Assembly: GCA_947034895.1 (NCBI GenBank)
Contig: OX344764.1
Coordinates: 6,634,001 to 6,698,000 of the forward strand
DNA from: Rhytidiadelphus loreus
Taxonomy: Eukaryota > Streptophyta > Bryopsida > Hypnales > Hylocomiaceae
Direction of reading: 5' to 3'
DNA: 64,000 nucleotides
The notes under the pieces are model-generated. The model was not told where the DNA came from. It did no database searches and was given only the letters and a program-made list of their open reading frames with translations. Shown here piece by piece: positions 1-10,067 of this stretch; the stretch's first letter is position 1, and every line of letters starts with the position of its first letter. A program made the translations under genes and the position numbers.

Positions 1-1
1 T

Positions 2-480
2 CTCCACTGTGCCACAAAAGGAGCCAAACCCAATCGTGTGTATGTGCTCAAGGGTGGGGAAGTGGACGCAAGCTGTGAGGGCAAGAATTCCTGGGACGCA
101 GCACTTCGGGAATTAGTTCCCAAGATCATTGATATGAGTGTGGTGGATTGGGCGAAGCACCCGCCGCACACGCTGAAGAAGCTCCGAGACGCCCTTGATA
201 GCGAGTTCGAATACCAGGGGCATCCCCTAAGCATGCAAGGCTTCCGCACTGCAGTGACAAAGTTTCTGAAGTCGGAGCGGTCGCGACTAAAAGTGCGTTA
301 TTTGAGAGGCCAAGAAAAGCCCCCTATAAAGGTGGATCCCAATCAATGGAAACGGCTAATTCAATATTGGAATACAGATGCGCAAAAGGCCAAGGCAGAG
401 AAGATGGCAGCAGCACGCCAAGACGTCAAGAACTATACGTTGGTGGGGAGGAAAGGGAAGGCTGGGAAGGAAGCAATGTT
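2..480 (+). CDS. Transposase_24-like (plant En/Spm accessory) exon, partial
   Basis: The reading frame is open from the window edge, so the gene starts upstream. It runs about 159 codons and ends at a good splice donor (ATGTTG|gtaagt, donor at 481). The C-terminal third has the pattern of the plant Ptta/En/Spm Transposase_24 family: a tryptophan-led block (DPNQWKRLIQYWNTDAQKAK), then an alanine/arginine-rich helix and a glycine-lysine tail. Before it is a region with the feel of 'WPPHTLKKL...LD..FEY.G..LS' and 'RSRLK'. It is probably an accessory DNA-binding/packaging protein of the CACTA element rather than the catalytic subunit. The family call is from memory of the pattern, not from a search. 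Confidence 0.6.
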
Positions 481-1171
481 GGTAAGTCTACAAGCAAAAT
501 TGAGAGTCGGTCTTTCCTTTATGTTCGTCCAGTTTCTGGTTGCTATTGCCATGTTTGTATAATTTTGAATGCTTCACGTTACTTGGGCAGAGGGCAGGCC
601 GCGAAACGAGTCCTGGAATTACGGATTTTGCCGAGGGAAGGCAGGCGGCCCAGGGTGGGGGATCTCCAGTTCCTGTAAGTGCACCAGTGCACGACGACTG
701 TAAACCCGCGATCGTTCTCAAAAAAAATTCATAGCCATTGACCTCCTTGTACAGCTTGTTCCATGTCACGTTGTAAAACCGCCTTACAGTTTCTTCTATT
801 GCGCTTGCATTGGTTGCATCTGAGTTGTGAAGTTCTTGTCTATGTTAAAAAGGCAGATTCAACTCTCCCTTTCTGCCTTAGCCGAATCATCCTACGTCTG
901 GTCCTCGTGTCATCCATCAAATCCAACTGTGTAAGTGTCTGGTAGCTTTGGCCAATGAGTCATATGCCAGTCGCGTTGAAGTCGCTCAGTAGTCCCGTCC
1001 AGTCGCGTCTAAGTCATGTTCAAGTCGCGTTGAAGTCGTGAATGAGTTGTACTTGCGTTCGCAGATATATTTCGAGACTTGGTGCTAACATGGGAATGCT
1101 TCTTGTGACGCTGTTGCACAATTGTGGGTGCATAGATGGGTGGTCCAGGTGAATCATTACGTTGGTAAGCC
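481..1171. other. intron/intergenic, AAGTCG-rich
   Basis: This stretch follows the donor at 481 and holds no convincing coding exon. At 960-1045 there is a cluster of loose GTCGCGTTGAAGTCG-type repeats, related to the AAGTC motifs that return at 3390-3530. Confidence 0.5.
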
Positions 1172-3229
1172 ATGGACTCTTGGAAGAAAGACGTGGACGG
1201 GAAGTTCGTTCAAGTTTTGGCTGTCTTTGCCGCCAATGCGACGGCACTTGACGAACTGCATTCCATGTTTCAGAGCTTCATGAGTAGGTCTAATGAGGCG
1301 GACGAAGGCAGCCCCTCAATCAGCCAGTCAGCGCTTGAAAATCAAGATTCACGTGGGAAGCAATCAGTTCAAGCTGCTGGGATGTTGCGGAATTCAAAGA
1401 AGAAGGTAGTGGGCATGGATTCCATCATGGGGCATGCTCGCGGGGTTCGGTCGAAGAGAAATCATGTGTCCAAACAGAAAGCGATTTCGGAGAAACCTGT
1501 GACAGCGAAGGCTGCCGACCTCACCCTTTCTTCGTCAGACTCTGAGCTTACATTGCTGGACAAAAGCAAAATGGACTTTGTGGTGGATGCTGATGGAAAG
1601 TTCAAGGTAATGCAAAGGGGTATTCAGGAGCCCGTCAATGATCAGGTAGGCTCGGCTATTCCAAAACCCGATGTGGTCCTGGAGGCGATGCCTGACCTTG
1701 ATCCAACATTGACAAAGGATTCTAATGAGGCGAGTCCTCAAAGTGAAGATGACGTATATGGGCTTCCGCGGCCGAGAAGTAAGAACAGCATCGACCACTC
1801 TTCGGCCAACATTGCGCGCAAGTCTGGAAGTGATGCATCGGAGAAGCAAGCCAGCGATGCATCTGAGAAGGAAGACAGCGAAGCTGAAGAGGAACCAGCC
1901 ATCGAAGTCGCATCCCCAGAAGCTCCAAATGTGCTAGAAGATGCACCTGTTGTTCCCCCTGCGGTGAAGCTGAAGGCCCCAGAAGTGAAGGCCCCAGCGG
2001 TGAAGGCGAAGGCCCCAACGGTGAAGGCTCCAGAGGTGAAGGCCCCAGCGGTGAAGTCTCTAGCCCCAGAGGTGAAGGTGAAGGCCCCAGACGTGAAGGC
2101 CCCAGAGGTCAAGGCCGCAGAGGTCAAGGCCGCAGAAGTGAAGGCCGCTGAGGTGAAGGCCGCACAAGTGAAGGCCGCGGAGGTGAAGGCCGCACAAGTG
2201 AAGGCCACTGAGGTGAAGGCCGCACAGGTGAAGGCCGCGGAGGTGAAGGCCCCCGAAGTGAAGGCCGCAGAGGTGAAGGCCCCCGAGGTGAAGGCTGCAG
2301 AGGTGAAGGAAGATTCGGGAAGAAACTCTGAGAAAGGGAGTGACGCTGTCGTAGTCACAGGAAATCCTTCTCAGAAGAAAGCGCGAAGGCCACCTAAGTC
2401 CCCGACGAAGGTAAAAGCCCCTCCTGGACTGGGAAACTGTCCTGGAATTGAGGTGAGAATACCTAGTGAAATTTCCCCACGAATGGTTCTCATTGAACAT
2501 GGTCCTCCGAAATTAATAATCTTTAATGTGCACGGGACACTGTTGGACTGCAGTTTGCTGGCAGAGCAAAATCTGAACTGTCGAATCCGTAGTCATAAAA
2601 ACACTGAACTTCGGAGAGTTGTTTTTAGGCCTTGGGTGAAGTCATTCTTATGTAGGTGCTTTTTGACCTTCTCTGTTGCATTCTGGGGTAGCAAGAGTGG
2701 GGCGTATATGGATGACGTTGTTCCTCCATTGCTGGAAGGATTGAAGGGTGTTGGCACTGCTAGCCCTCTTTTTTCATGGTCCGCTAGAAATTGCGAGGTT
2801 GATGAATTCGAAAATGGCGAATCAAGTGAATTCCTGAAAAAACTTTCGGCAGTGTACGCAGCTTGGCCCAACTTCAGTGCAGCGAATACGCTCATCGTAG
2901 ACAATAGGCACGAACGGGTCGCTTGCAATCCATCTGTGAATGTCATCATTACTACTCCTTTCTATGTGAAGTGGGTGTGCACCCTGGCAGATGACAGGGA
3001 CTACTTGAAACGGACCCTGTGGCCACTATTGGAGGCCTGGCGAGAATACCCAGACATTGCAACCTTCCGCTCAGCACATCCGGAAATTGTGAACGAATCC
3101 ATGCCACAAATGTTACAAAGACGACGAAGTGGACATGCTTATCAGTTTGTTGACATTAGGGAAGGTGAGGGGACTAGCATACTACGAGGTTGCAGACGTC
3201 ATGGCGTCCCCTCACCTTCCATTGAATAG
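1172..3229 (+). CDS. FCP1/NLI-interacting-factor-like HAD protein with long disordered N-terminus
   Basis: Intact 685-codon ORF with an ATG start. Residues 1-260 are polar and acidic, probably disordered. Residues ~264-380 are a run of 5-residue units (KAPEV, KAAEV, KAAQV). Residues ~440-640 look like an FCP1-homology HAD fold: a motif-I-like IFNVHGTLLD, then FRPWVKSFL, FSWSARNC and a motif-III-like LIVDNRHERVACNP. In active FCP1/SCP phosphatases motif I is DxDx(T/V) and motif III carries DD. Here the first Asp is Asn, the second is His, and DD is DN. Catalysis is therefore unlikely; a phosphopeptide- or CTD-binding role is possible (inference). It sits between two transposon exons on the same strand and inside the CACTA element, so it is probably cargo or a fused part of the element's gene. 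A related ORF with better motifs is in element B (25092-25914). Confidence 0.6.
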   Translation: MDSWKKDVDGKFVQVLAVFAANATALDELHSMFQSFMSRSNEADEGSPSISQSALENQDSRGKQSVQAAGMLRNSKKKVVGMDSIMGHARGVRSKRNHVSKQKAISEKPVTAKAADLTLSSSDSELTLLDKSKMDFVVDADGKFKVMQRGIQEPVNDQVGSAIPKPDVVLEAMPDLDPTLTKDSNEASPQSEDDVYGLPRPRSKNSIDHSSANIARKSGSDASEKQASDASEKEDSEAEEEPAIEVASPEAPNVLEDAPVVPPAVKLKAPEVKAPAVKAKAPTVKAPEVKAPAVKSLAPEVKVKAPDVKAPEVKAAEVKAAEVKAAEVKAAQVKAAEVKAAQVKATEVKAAQVKAAEVKAPEVKAAEVKAPEVKAAEVKEDSGRNSEKGSDAVVVTGNPSQKKARRPPKSPTKVKAPPGLGNCPGIEVRIPSEISPRMVLIEHGPPKLIIFNVHGTLLDCSLLAEQNLNCRIRSHKNTELRRVVFRPWVKSFLCRCFLTFSVAFWGSKSGAYMDDVVPPLLEGLKGVGTASPLFSWSARNCEVDEFENGESSEFLKKLSAVYAAWPNFSAANTLIVDNRHERVACNPSVNVIITTPFYVKWVCTLADDRDYLKRTLWPLLEAWREYPDIATFRSAHPEIVNESMPQMLQRRRSGHAYQFVDIREGEGTSILRGCRRHGVPSPSIE
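1960..2306 (+). repeat. 15-bp coding minisatellite (GTGAAGGCCGCAGAG-like)
   Basis: About 23 imperfect 15-bp units encode the [KAPEV/KAAEV/KAAQV] five-residue repeat inside the FCP1-like ORF. The length is a multiple of three, so unit gain or loss keeps the frame. Confidence 0.85.
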
Positions 3230-4255
3230 TGTAGGTAAGATTTTGTGCATTGTGTGTGTAGGTGAAGGTGCAAAAGCGGGAGACAAGGACAAAGAATGCA
3301 CCCACAGCGGAGAAAAAAGGCGAAGGGCAGTCTACAATGAAGGTGGATTCATAACCACCTGTCAATCAATTTTGGGTGCTTGTGGGCTTGAAGTCACATT
3401 TCAGTTGTTTCGAAGTCATCATGGAGTGAAGTCGTAGTTACATTGTATTTTGAAGTCGTAGAGGAGTCACTGAGAAGTCATGGTCACAAAACAAGTGACG
3501 TTGGAGTCACACAGAAGTCATGGACTAATGATGCGCACTCATTAGGGGAGTGTCATTAGCTTTGAAGCAAGTTCAGCCTTGAACTGGTTAGTGTTTTTTT
3601 TACTTTCAGAGTGCCTTTTGCGCGTCGAACATGCAAGCCTTGGAGCCTTGATTCTTCGTATTCCACATGGTCTCCTTTAGCAGTGCCTAAACCCATTTGT
3701 TTCCTCAATTAATTCTTTGGGCATGTCACAAATAGTGCCTCATATTTTTTTGGCAGGTCATTCATTTTTCCATATTTTTTTGGCAGCACTTTTGATGTTT
3801 TAGTAAGTGCCTACCTTCTTGGCCCCGGGTTGGCTTCAACAGTTCTATATTTTTTTCCATAGAGCCAAGCTCCAAGAACTCCCCATTTTTTTCCACCTCC
3901 CATTTGTTGTTGACATCTCCAGACTTTAGAGCTCCCCACTACATTCCCATTTTTTCCCATGCAGCGTAGCTTTCAAAGCCGCTCCCTATTTTTTTCTACG
4001 TAGGTAAACCGCTTTCATAGTTTTAAACTGTACAACTTGAAAAGCAGTTGTGATGTATGTTTCTTTGCCAATGCAGAGAAGGCAGAAGTTGTAGTCAGTT
4101 GTATACAGTACTGTCACTGTGTCCGCTATGTTATATACTTACTTTTGTGGGCGTGACTTCGAATCATGGCTTCAAATCACGTCTGATATCTGTACTAAGG
4201 TTGTGAACACCCATGTGGCTTTTCCAAAAAGTAGCTAATTAGTATCTTGTTGCAG
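3230..4255. other. non-coding, AAGTCA and CATTTTTTT motif clusters
   Basis: No convincing exon. From 3390 to 3540 the motif GAAGTCA/GAGTCAC recurs many times. From 3740 to 4000 at least seven (C)CATTTTTTT or CATATTTTTTTGGCA blocks are spaced 20-60 bp apart. The region ends in a splice acceptor (TTGTTGCAG, 4247-4255). It is probably intron. Confidence 0.5.
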
Positions 4256-4537
4256 TTCAATCTCGGTGACGAAGTCTTTCTCATGAACCCGCGATCCATA
4301 AGACAGAAGCTGGCTGTGGGAAGCATTAGCGGATTCCCGCCTGAACACAGGTTCCACTTCCACCATATCCCCCCAGCATGGTATAAAGTGGACGTCCGTG
4401 AAATTCTGCACCCCGGAGTGGCGCTCATGTATCCCCTGAAAGAAGTAGAGCAAGAACGCATTGAAGATGCGAAGGGGACCTGTGCTATATGGGACCAGAA
4501 GTACATTAAGCTTTTTCATGCTGTGGGCCAAGCGTAG
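4256..4537 (+). CDS. DUF8039-like exon of a CACTA gene
   Basis: About 93 codons start right after the acceptor TTGCAG (ending 4255) and end at TAG. The pattern is GDEVFLMNP, then KLAVGSISG, FHFHHIP, WYKVDV.EIL, VALMYP, and WDQKYIKL. It matches the ~90-residue domain (DUF8039 as I recall it) that sits C-terminal to Transposase_24 in plant En/Spm proteins. A clear paralogue is at 61679-61945, also just inside a CACTA 3' end and also beginning at an acceptor in the same phase. The function is unknown. It is probably the last or next-to-last exon. Confidence 0.6.
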   Translation, partial: FNLGDEVFLMNPRSIRQKLAVGSISGFPPEHRFHFHHIPPAWYKVDVREILHPGVALMYPLKEVEQERIEDAKGTCAIWDQKYIKLFHAVGQA

Positions 4538-4859
4538 TTTACTCGCTTGCAGGATTCAGGGACTGCTGGAGTTCTTGCCAGTGCGGGACTCTTCCAAGTG
4601 AAGTCTGGTATTGTAAATTGACGCTGTTATATAATGAACTTCAAAGCACTTAGAATACACTTTCATTCCTTCAATTTGTAGAATTGAAGGTGATCAATTG
4701 AATTAGCGTTTGACTTTCTGAGTTGTATAGGGCCATTGAAATCCATCTGTGTGTCCATTTAATGGTTTAATGCAAGAGTTTTCAGGATGCATGCAGCATG
4801 AGTTAGTACTATCTTGCTCACTTTTGTAACTGTCTCGTATTTGCGTGTTGTCGTCGTGA

Positions 4860-5596
4860 CTCTACTTCTTCGATGTCTCAGTCACAAATCAGTGACATGG
4901 AAGTCATAGATGTGTATAGATTGTGCATATCTCGTTGGTCTAAGAACCTGCATACAAATTCCACTTGTCATCATGGTGACTGCGGGGCCACTACCTGTCA
5001 AAGAAGTCTCGAATCCGCCACTAGTCCACTACTATGAACATTCTAGGGAATGACTTGAAAGTCATTGCTCATGCAAAGTGGTTGACAAAGTGTAAACCCT
5101 AAACTGGCATTATAACTTCCATGAAACATAGAAATGACTCAGTCATAACTCATACGTGACTCGGCCATGACTTCGTTGCAGTCATTCCATGACTGTAGAA
5201 TAACTGTCATTCTCTCAGACACCATAAATGCTCGCAACTCACCCACGACTAGAAAATGACTGCCAAATTTAGCTGACGTGGACGTCCACGTCAGTTCCCC
5301 AAAATATTGTCGCAACTCAAAAATGACTTGAAAATGACTATTGACGTGGATGTCCACATTAGCTAAATTTGCCGCGAAAATGGACCCTGCCCGAACTTTT
5401 TCTCAAATTTCCCTGCACACCTCAGCAGCCACGTAGACTTACTCATTCGTTCTTCATCCAAGGCCCTCATCGATGGTGATATTACAATCGCAGTCATTTA
5501 ATAAATGACTTGTCCACTATGACTCTAGAGCCCCGAGTCATTTTTCTGTCATTCTTGTTCGGAATGACTGCTACGCAGTCATTTATCGCAGTCATT
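4860..5596. repeat. CACTA subterminal repeat region (AGTCATT/AATGACT)
   Basis: The short motif AATGACT or its complement occurs more than 15 times in both orientations. Two longer units (5215-5300 and 5305-5375) share 'GTGGACGTCCAC' and 'AAAATGACT' with the 69-bp units of element A' at 62566-62880. CACTA transposases bind such subterminal repeats. No gene is seen. Confidence 0.65.
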
Positions 5597-5619
5597 TATA
5601 CCCCTAGTTTCTTGTAGTG
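5597..5619 (-). repeat. CACTA right terminus of element A
   Basis: Ends TTTCTTGTAGTG at 5619, which reads CACTACAAGAAA on the other strand. The same end is found at 63110-63132. The 3-bp target duplication would be ATA (5620-5622), but the left end lies outside the window. Confidence 0.75.
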
Positions 5620-7014
5620 ATATACTTCCAAATCCCTCATATATGGTCACAACCACATGGTCTAAAATGTAAGACTACTTTACATGTCAGATCACATGGT
5701 CTAAAGTACGTGTAGGACTGGTTTACAGTTCGAAGAACATGGTTTGAACTTGGAAGTCCCAAGTCTGTGGAATATTGTCATTTCAACGAAATATCCGTTT
5801 AAGCGAAAACTACATTTACGGAATGTCTTTACACTGCCCTCGTAATGTCATAAGAATATTGTAACAATTCATTCGGAATGTCTGAAGCATATTTCTGGAA
5901 TGTCTTTAGAATGCACCTTCTTCAACACATTCCAATGACGCACTGTGAATAATGACGCATGTCCATTGCTGGTGAAACTATAATTATGCCGCTTCATTGC
6001 AGACCATATTTCCGGGAAACTTAGATGTACGTTAACCATTTGTGAAGTTGTATCGGGTCAATGGTAGCCTTGCAATTTTGTTGGTTGCCCAAGTTTAAGT
6101 GGGAATCAAGAAATAAATAAATAAATAAAAAAAACACCAAAACCCCGAAAAGAAAAAAAGAAAAAGTTCAAGTCGGAACATGCGTTTTCTGCATTTTGAC
6201 AAAAAGAATGACTTAGAGAAATCGATTTTAACTTTCCATTTGCATGGATTCGATTGAAGTATGAACAAATATGTGTTCTTCATATTATTTATTATGTTTG
6301 ATCAACAGGGATTTCGAATTGCATCTTGTAGCTGGAATACAATTTGTATTACACTTGAATTTGGGAAGAAAATGGAGTTGCAACATCTTGTAAGACACAG
6401 AGTAAAATTGAATTACATAGAGATTGTTTTCATTTTGTCGGGTTCCGTAACCCCTTGACGCCTCAATCCTTTTTCAAAGTTAGCCACATTTTTGCTTATA
6501 TCTTTATACACTAATACCATTTATCAAAATTTCATGAAATTGGGCATACAATTCTCCTGGCTTGGACACTTTTTACTGGTCTTTTTTTTAATAAAATGGC
6601 TCGCCATTTGTTCAAAAAAAAGAAAAAAATAAAAAAATTGGGCGTAAAAGGAGGTTGTGTTTTCAAGATTAAAGCTTTACATTGGACGAATGAGAAGGTC
6701 GTTGGATTAAACGGTGCCTGCAAGCCCTCTGTTCATCGTCCAAAATATGGACGTCGGAGCGCTTATTAATGGGTAAGCATTGAAGAGGACGCTGCTGTAC
6801 TGTAGTTGCAATGCGTGGATCTCCGTTGAAACATTAGCTTTCCAGAAGTGTCCACATGCCTTTTCTTGTTTCTTTTTGCACGATGACGTCCTTGTCGTAT
6901 TAGAGTGCGTACATTTCTCGATAAGCCCTTCCAATATCAATTTCACAGTTCGTCAAGCTTCAAGAGTATGTTGTAAGTGCAAACGTCTAGGTAGCATCAC
7001 ATACGGAAATTTCG
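5620..7014. other. no gene seen
   Basis: AT-rich sequence with A-rich runs at 6106-6165 and 6610-6640. Around 5820-5935 there are several ACATTCCRWAATGTC-like half-repeats. I find no coding exon I can support. Confidence 0.5.
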
Positions 7015-7578
7015 ATGGAATTTTATGCCGACAATTCAGTATGCGGGGAGGACGCGGGAGAAGACAACATAGATTCAAGTGCACAAAGACATCTTAGGCA
7101 CTTCAGTCCTGAACCCGATGACAACGACTTCTAGGCATCCCCGTTCCGAGCGATGCGTACTTTCAAAACAACAGAGGAAGGTTTTGACATTATGTATGAT
7201 AACATCGGAGTTCCATGTTATGCAGACGTTCATGAGTTCCCTGGAAGAGGTCGTTCTCCAGAAGACGGACGGAAACACAACCCCTGTAGAGGTCGTCAAC
7301 TCAAAAGACGTAATAGCGTAGACGTTGTCCACGGTCAATACAGTTACTCTTCAATTGAATTTGCGGGACAAGATCCGAAGATTCAGTTAAAAAATGGCTC
7401 GAACAAAGGAAAGCGTAGGAATGTACGCACGGATTCTACGTCGGATGCTACACAGGGGGTGAACGATGTCTCCGATTATTGTGTGAATGTCCGCAGGAAT
7501 AGCATGAACACTTCTGCTCTTGTGCCAAACCAGAACAATGTGTCGGCCAACAAGAATGACCATACTGGAGCAGTATAG
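7015..7578 (+). pseudogene. hypothetical protein, one in-frame TAG
   Basis: From the ATG at 7015 the frame runs 39 codons of acidic sequence (GEDAGEDNIDSS...), meets TAG at 7132-7134, and then stays open in the same frame for 147 more codons (to 7578). CAG at the stop would restore a smooth frame. The part after the stop (SPFRAMRTF...EEGFDIMYDN) faintly recalls the start of FAR1/MuDR DNA-binding domains, but too weakly for a call. The C-terminus is Asn/Ser/Arg-rich. Coding status is uncertain. Confidence 0.3.
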
Positions 7579-7812
7579 AAGCACTTCTAGCAGTTCTAGA
7601 CATTCAATGAGGAAGTGCATTATAGAGTTCATACATGACAAAACAATAGTGCAGTACATTGTTTTTTGTATAATTGCCCCCAATATAAGATTTTTTTTTT
7701 TGTACTAGGCAAAACTGTTTGGCAATTAAAGACCAGAGCTGGTACAGGCAAACATCAGAACATGGCCAGAGGAGCACTATAGAAATCCAAATACTAGTTT
7801 CGTGAACGACAT

Positions 7813-8091
7813 CTAAAAGCCCCTGAGATACCTCTCGGCTTCCTGTACCGAACTGAATTTTTTGAACAATGCGCCACTGAAACCCTTGACCTGCTTCTCA
7901 CAGTTGGACCAGGTGTAGTACATGCCTGGCACAAATCCCTGCTTAACCGCATAAAACTTTCCAGCTTTCGTTATCGCAGTACATGCACGATTGGCGTCTT
8001 CAACTTCTTCTCTTGATTGAAAGGAGCTGTGAGTCACGACCGGGTCATTACGCCGTGTATAATTGACGCCGCATACGGAGTGTAACACTTC
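7813..8091 (-). CDS. terminal exon with RNase H1 N-terminal (hybrid-binding/viroplasmin) domain
   Basis: The minus-strand exon begins just after a likely acceptor (ATTTTTAG|AAGTG) and ends in TAG, giving about 92 residues. The last ~50 residues fit the RNase H1 N-terminal domain: FYAVKQGFVPGMYYTWSNCE, then QVKGFSGALFKKFSSVQEAE and YLRGF. In the known family YAV.KGR..G.Y.TW...Q..GF....FK.F...EA binds RNA:DNA hybrid and normally precedes the RNase H catalytic domain. Here the stop codon follows directly, so this is either a stand-alone binding module or a gene truncated before its catalytic part. Upstream exons (higher coordinates) were not found. Confidence 0.65.
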   Translation of the reverse strand, partial: EVLHSVCGVNYTRRNDPVVTHSSFQSREEVEDANRACTAITKAGKFYAVKQGFVPGMYYTWSNCEKQVKGFSGALFKKFSSVQEAERYLRGF

Positions 8092-9269
8092 TAAAAATTT
8101 TAGTAGAATTCATAGGAGCAATACCACGATGACGCACACACAAAACATCTCCACCTACAAAACAATATAGAAAGAGAAGTGAGTAAAAAAAGACGTCAAC
8201 GTGGCCCTCTTACTAATCCTTAGAGTTGTAGGAGCTCACCGTCGACATTTCAGTACACTGGAATTGGTGAGGCTTAGCGTGTTGTTGGTCAGTCGATATG
8301 TGTGGAGAGTCTGGTAAGCATTACCAGACAGTCACTACGGATGTCGGGAAGAAGGTATGACCATTGGGTACGTTTGTCTTCCCTTAGAAGAAAGGTAGAA
8401 GAGATTTCAGCCGAAGTCTTAAAGTTTGTCGAATGTTCATTCAGTAGGTCGCCAATTGTTTGTAGGCCGTACCTAGCGAGTTCTCGGTTTGTATCCTACC
8501 AGAAATGGAAATCGGAATCCATGTATGTAAGTACCTCATCATCCCACCAGAATCGGCCCACCAGAAACTAGTCGTAAGTACCTCATCAGCGGTGCTTTGT
8601 TTTAGACGCGCGGTTCGATGAACTTGGTGACACGCGTCGAGGCCGCCCTCAGCCCAGTTCCATGTTGTGGAGCCTAGGGAACTAATGGATTGCGCACCAT
8701 GAGCGAAGCTTCAGAAGGGAACCAGTAACCACATTTACGGTTTGGCTTATTTCTGTGGCCGGTATACCTGAGAAGAACCTTGACATTGTGATTTCCAGTA
8801 CGCAAATTTCTTGGTGATTTTTTGGTTAAGGAAAGTCAATGAAATTGAACGAAAGAGAGTCAATGAAATTGAACGAAAAATAAGAGTCGTATATAGATGT
8901 AAGCAAGTAATTATTGCGTGACGGGGTAGACTGTTTTGAAGCGAAAAGAAAGAATCTAATTTAAGTGGAACGCATGTTCATGACATGTTCGCCAACACAC
9001 TGTGACAACAACGGTGGAAGTGGCTTTGAAGTCATCAACCTATTTTTGTTCCATTTGTTAGCCACCAAGAAAATCGTCTGAAAATAGAGTTAATCGTAAA
9101 TAATGGACAATCTGGAACCACGTACCTTATTTCGGGAAAATAAGAAGACGAAACTTCGTGGAGGAACAGTATTGAGGACGGATGGAGTTCTCTAATTTAA
9201 CGTCTTCTCTTTCCGATTCAGAGAGGCAGTAAGGTTTTGGAAGTGCCATTACATTTGCTGTGATGAAGG
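8092..9269. other. no gene seen
   Basis: Includes an 89-codon ORF at 8302-8571 with no recognisable features, and a small tandem duplication GTCAATGAAATTGAACGAAA at 8836-8880. Nothing else is supported. Confidence 0.5.
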
Positions 9270-9301
9270 AAGGCCATATTCATTAAATTGAGACAATGTG
9301 G
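9270..9301 (+). repeat. left TIR of element B
   Basis: Begins AAGGCCATATTCATTAAATT and matches the reverse complement of 27684-27715 at 31 of 32 positions. A partial second copy (CCATTAAATTGAGACAATT) lies just inside at ~9349-9367. Confidence 0.75.
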
Positions 9302-10067
9302 ATTCTCATTTTAATCATCTTCTTAAATTTAGTATGTAGAAGAGTCCATTAAATTGAGACAATTCAAAAAATTGAGACCATAAACTGCTTGAAGAATAAA
9401 GAATTTGTACAAGTATAAGAAATTGGAGGAAAAAAATAGTAGTGAAGGACGTTGAAAGGAGGGATTTTGGATGGGAAACTAGAACCATTTATAATATGTG
9501 CTTAACTAAAATATCTAAGTAAATAGTTTGACATATAGTGAGGTAGAGATTTTTGAAATCATCCATGATAGAATACATTTGTACACCTAGCCTGATCAAA
9601 AACTACAATGTCAAAGTAAAGAATTTGACATATGCTTAGATAGAGAAGTTCATAATTACTTTGTATAGAAAACATTAGTACTCATCGTGTTCCAAAACAA
9701 ATGTCATAGACAATAGAATTCCAATGAAGAACTTACAAAATACACAATACCATACAAGAAATAAAAATAAAAATATATTATATTATACAACATCTATAAC
9801 ATCAAATTCTAAAATAATATAAAAAAAGATCAAAACAATTAACTAAAAGAATAAAAAAACTAAATCTATTTCATCTTCTCCACATGTTTTTTTCTAACAA
9901 CTTTTTATTATATTTTTTTTGCCCTAATCAAAGAAACTATCAACTTCTACAACTCTTTATAATTTATTTTTTTCCATATTTTTTTGTCATCCTCCCTAAA
10001 GTTAAGAAAATAACGTACAAACTCGCAAAACTCCTCATGATTTCCTATGCCTACAAACTATTCATCT
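9302..10067. other. left subterminal region of B, AT-rich, no gene
   Basis: Very AT-rich, with poly-T runs around 9885-9990. It lies between the TIR and the 3' end of the transposase gene. No coding sequence is seen. Confidence 0.5.

Larger units (their letters stand above)
1..5619 (+). mobile_element. CACTA (En/Spm-type) element A, 3' part
   Basis: The right terminus reads ...CCCCTAGTTTCTTGTAGTG and stops at 5619. This is the reverse complement of the plant CACTA terminus CACTACAAGAAA. The preceding ~750 bp is dense in AGTCATT/AATGACT motifs, as expected for CACTA subterminal repeats. Inside lie a Transposase_24-like exon (2-480), an FCP1-like ORF (1172-3229) and a DUF8039-like exon (4256-4537), all on the + strand. 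The left terminus and the catalytic transposase would be upstream of the window. A second element ending the same way lies at 61457-63132. Confidence 0.75.

Noticed and set aside
1738..2500. Antisense ORFs opposite the KAPEV repeat (206 and 146 codons)
   Set aside because: Shadows of the 15-bp coding repeat on the other strand; composition is purely repetitive.
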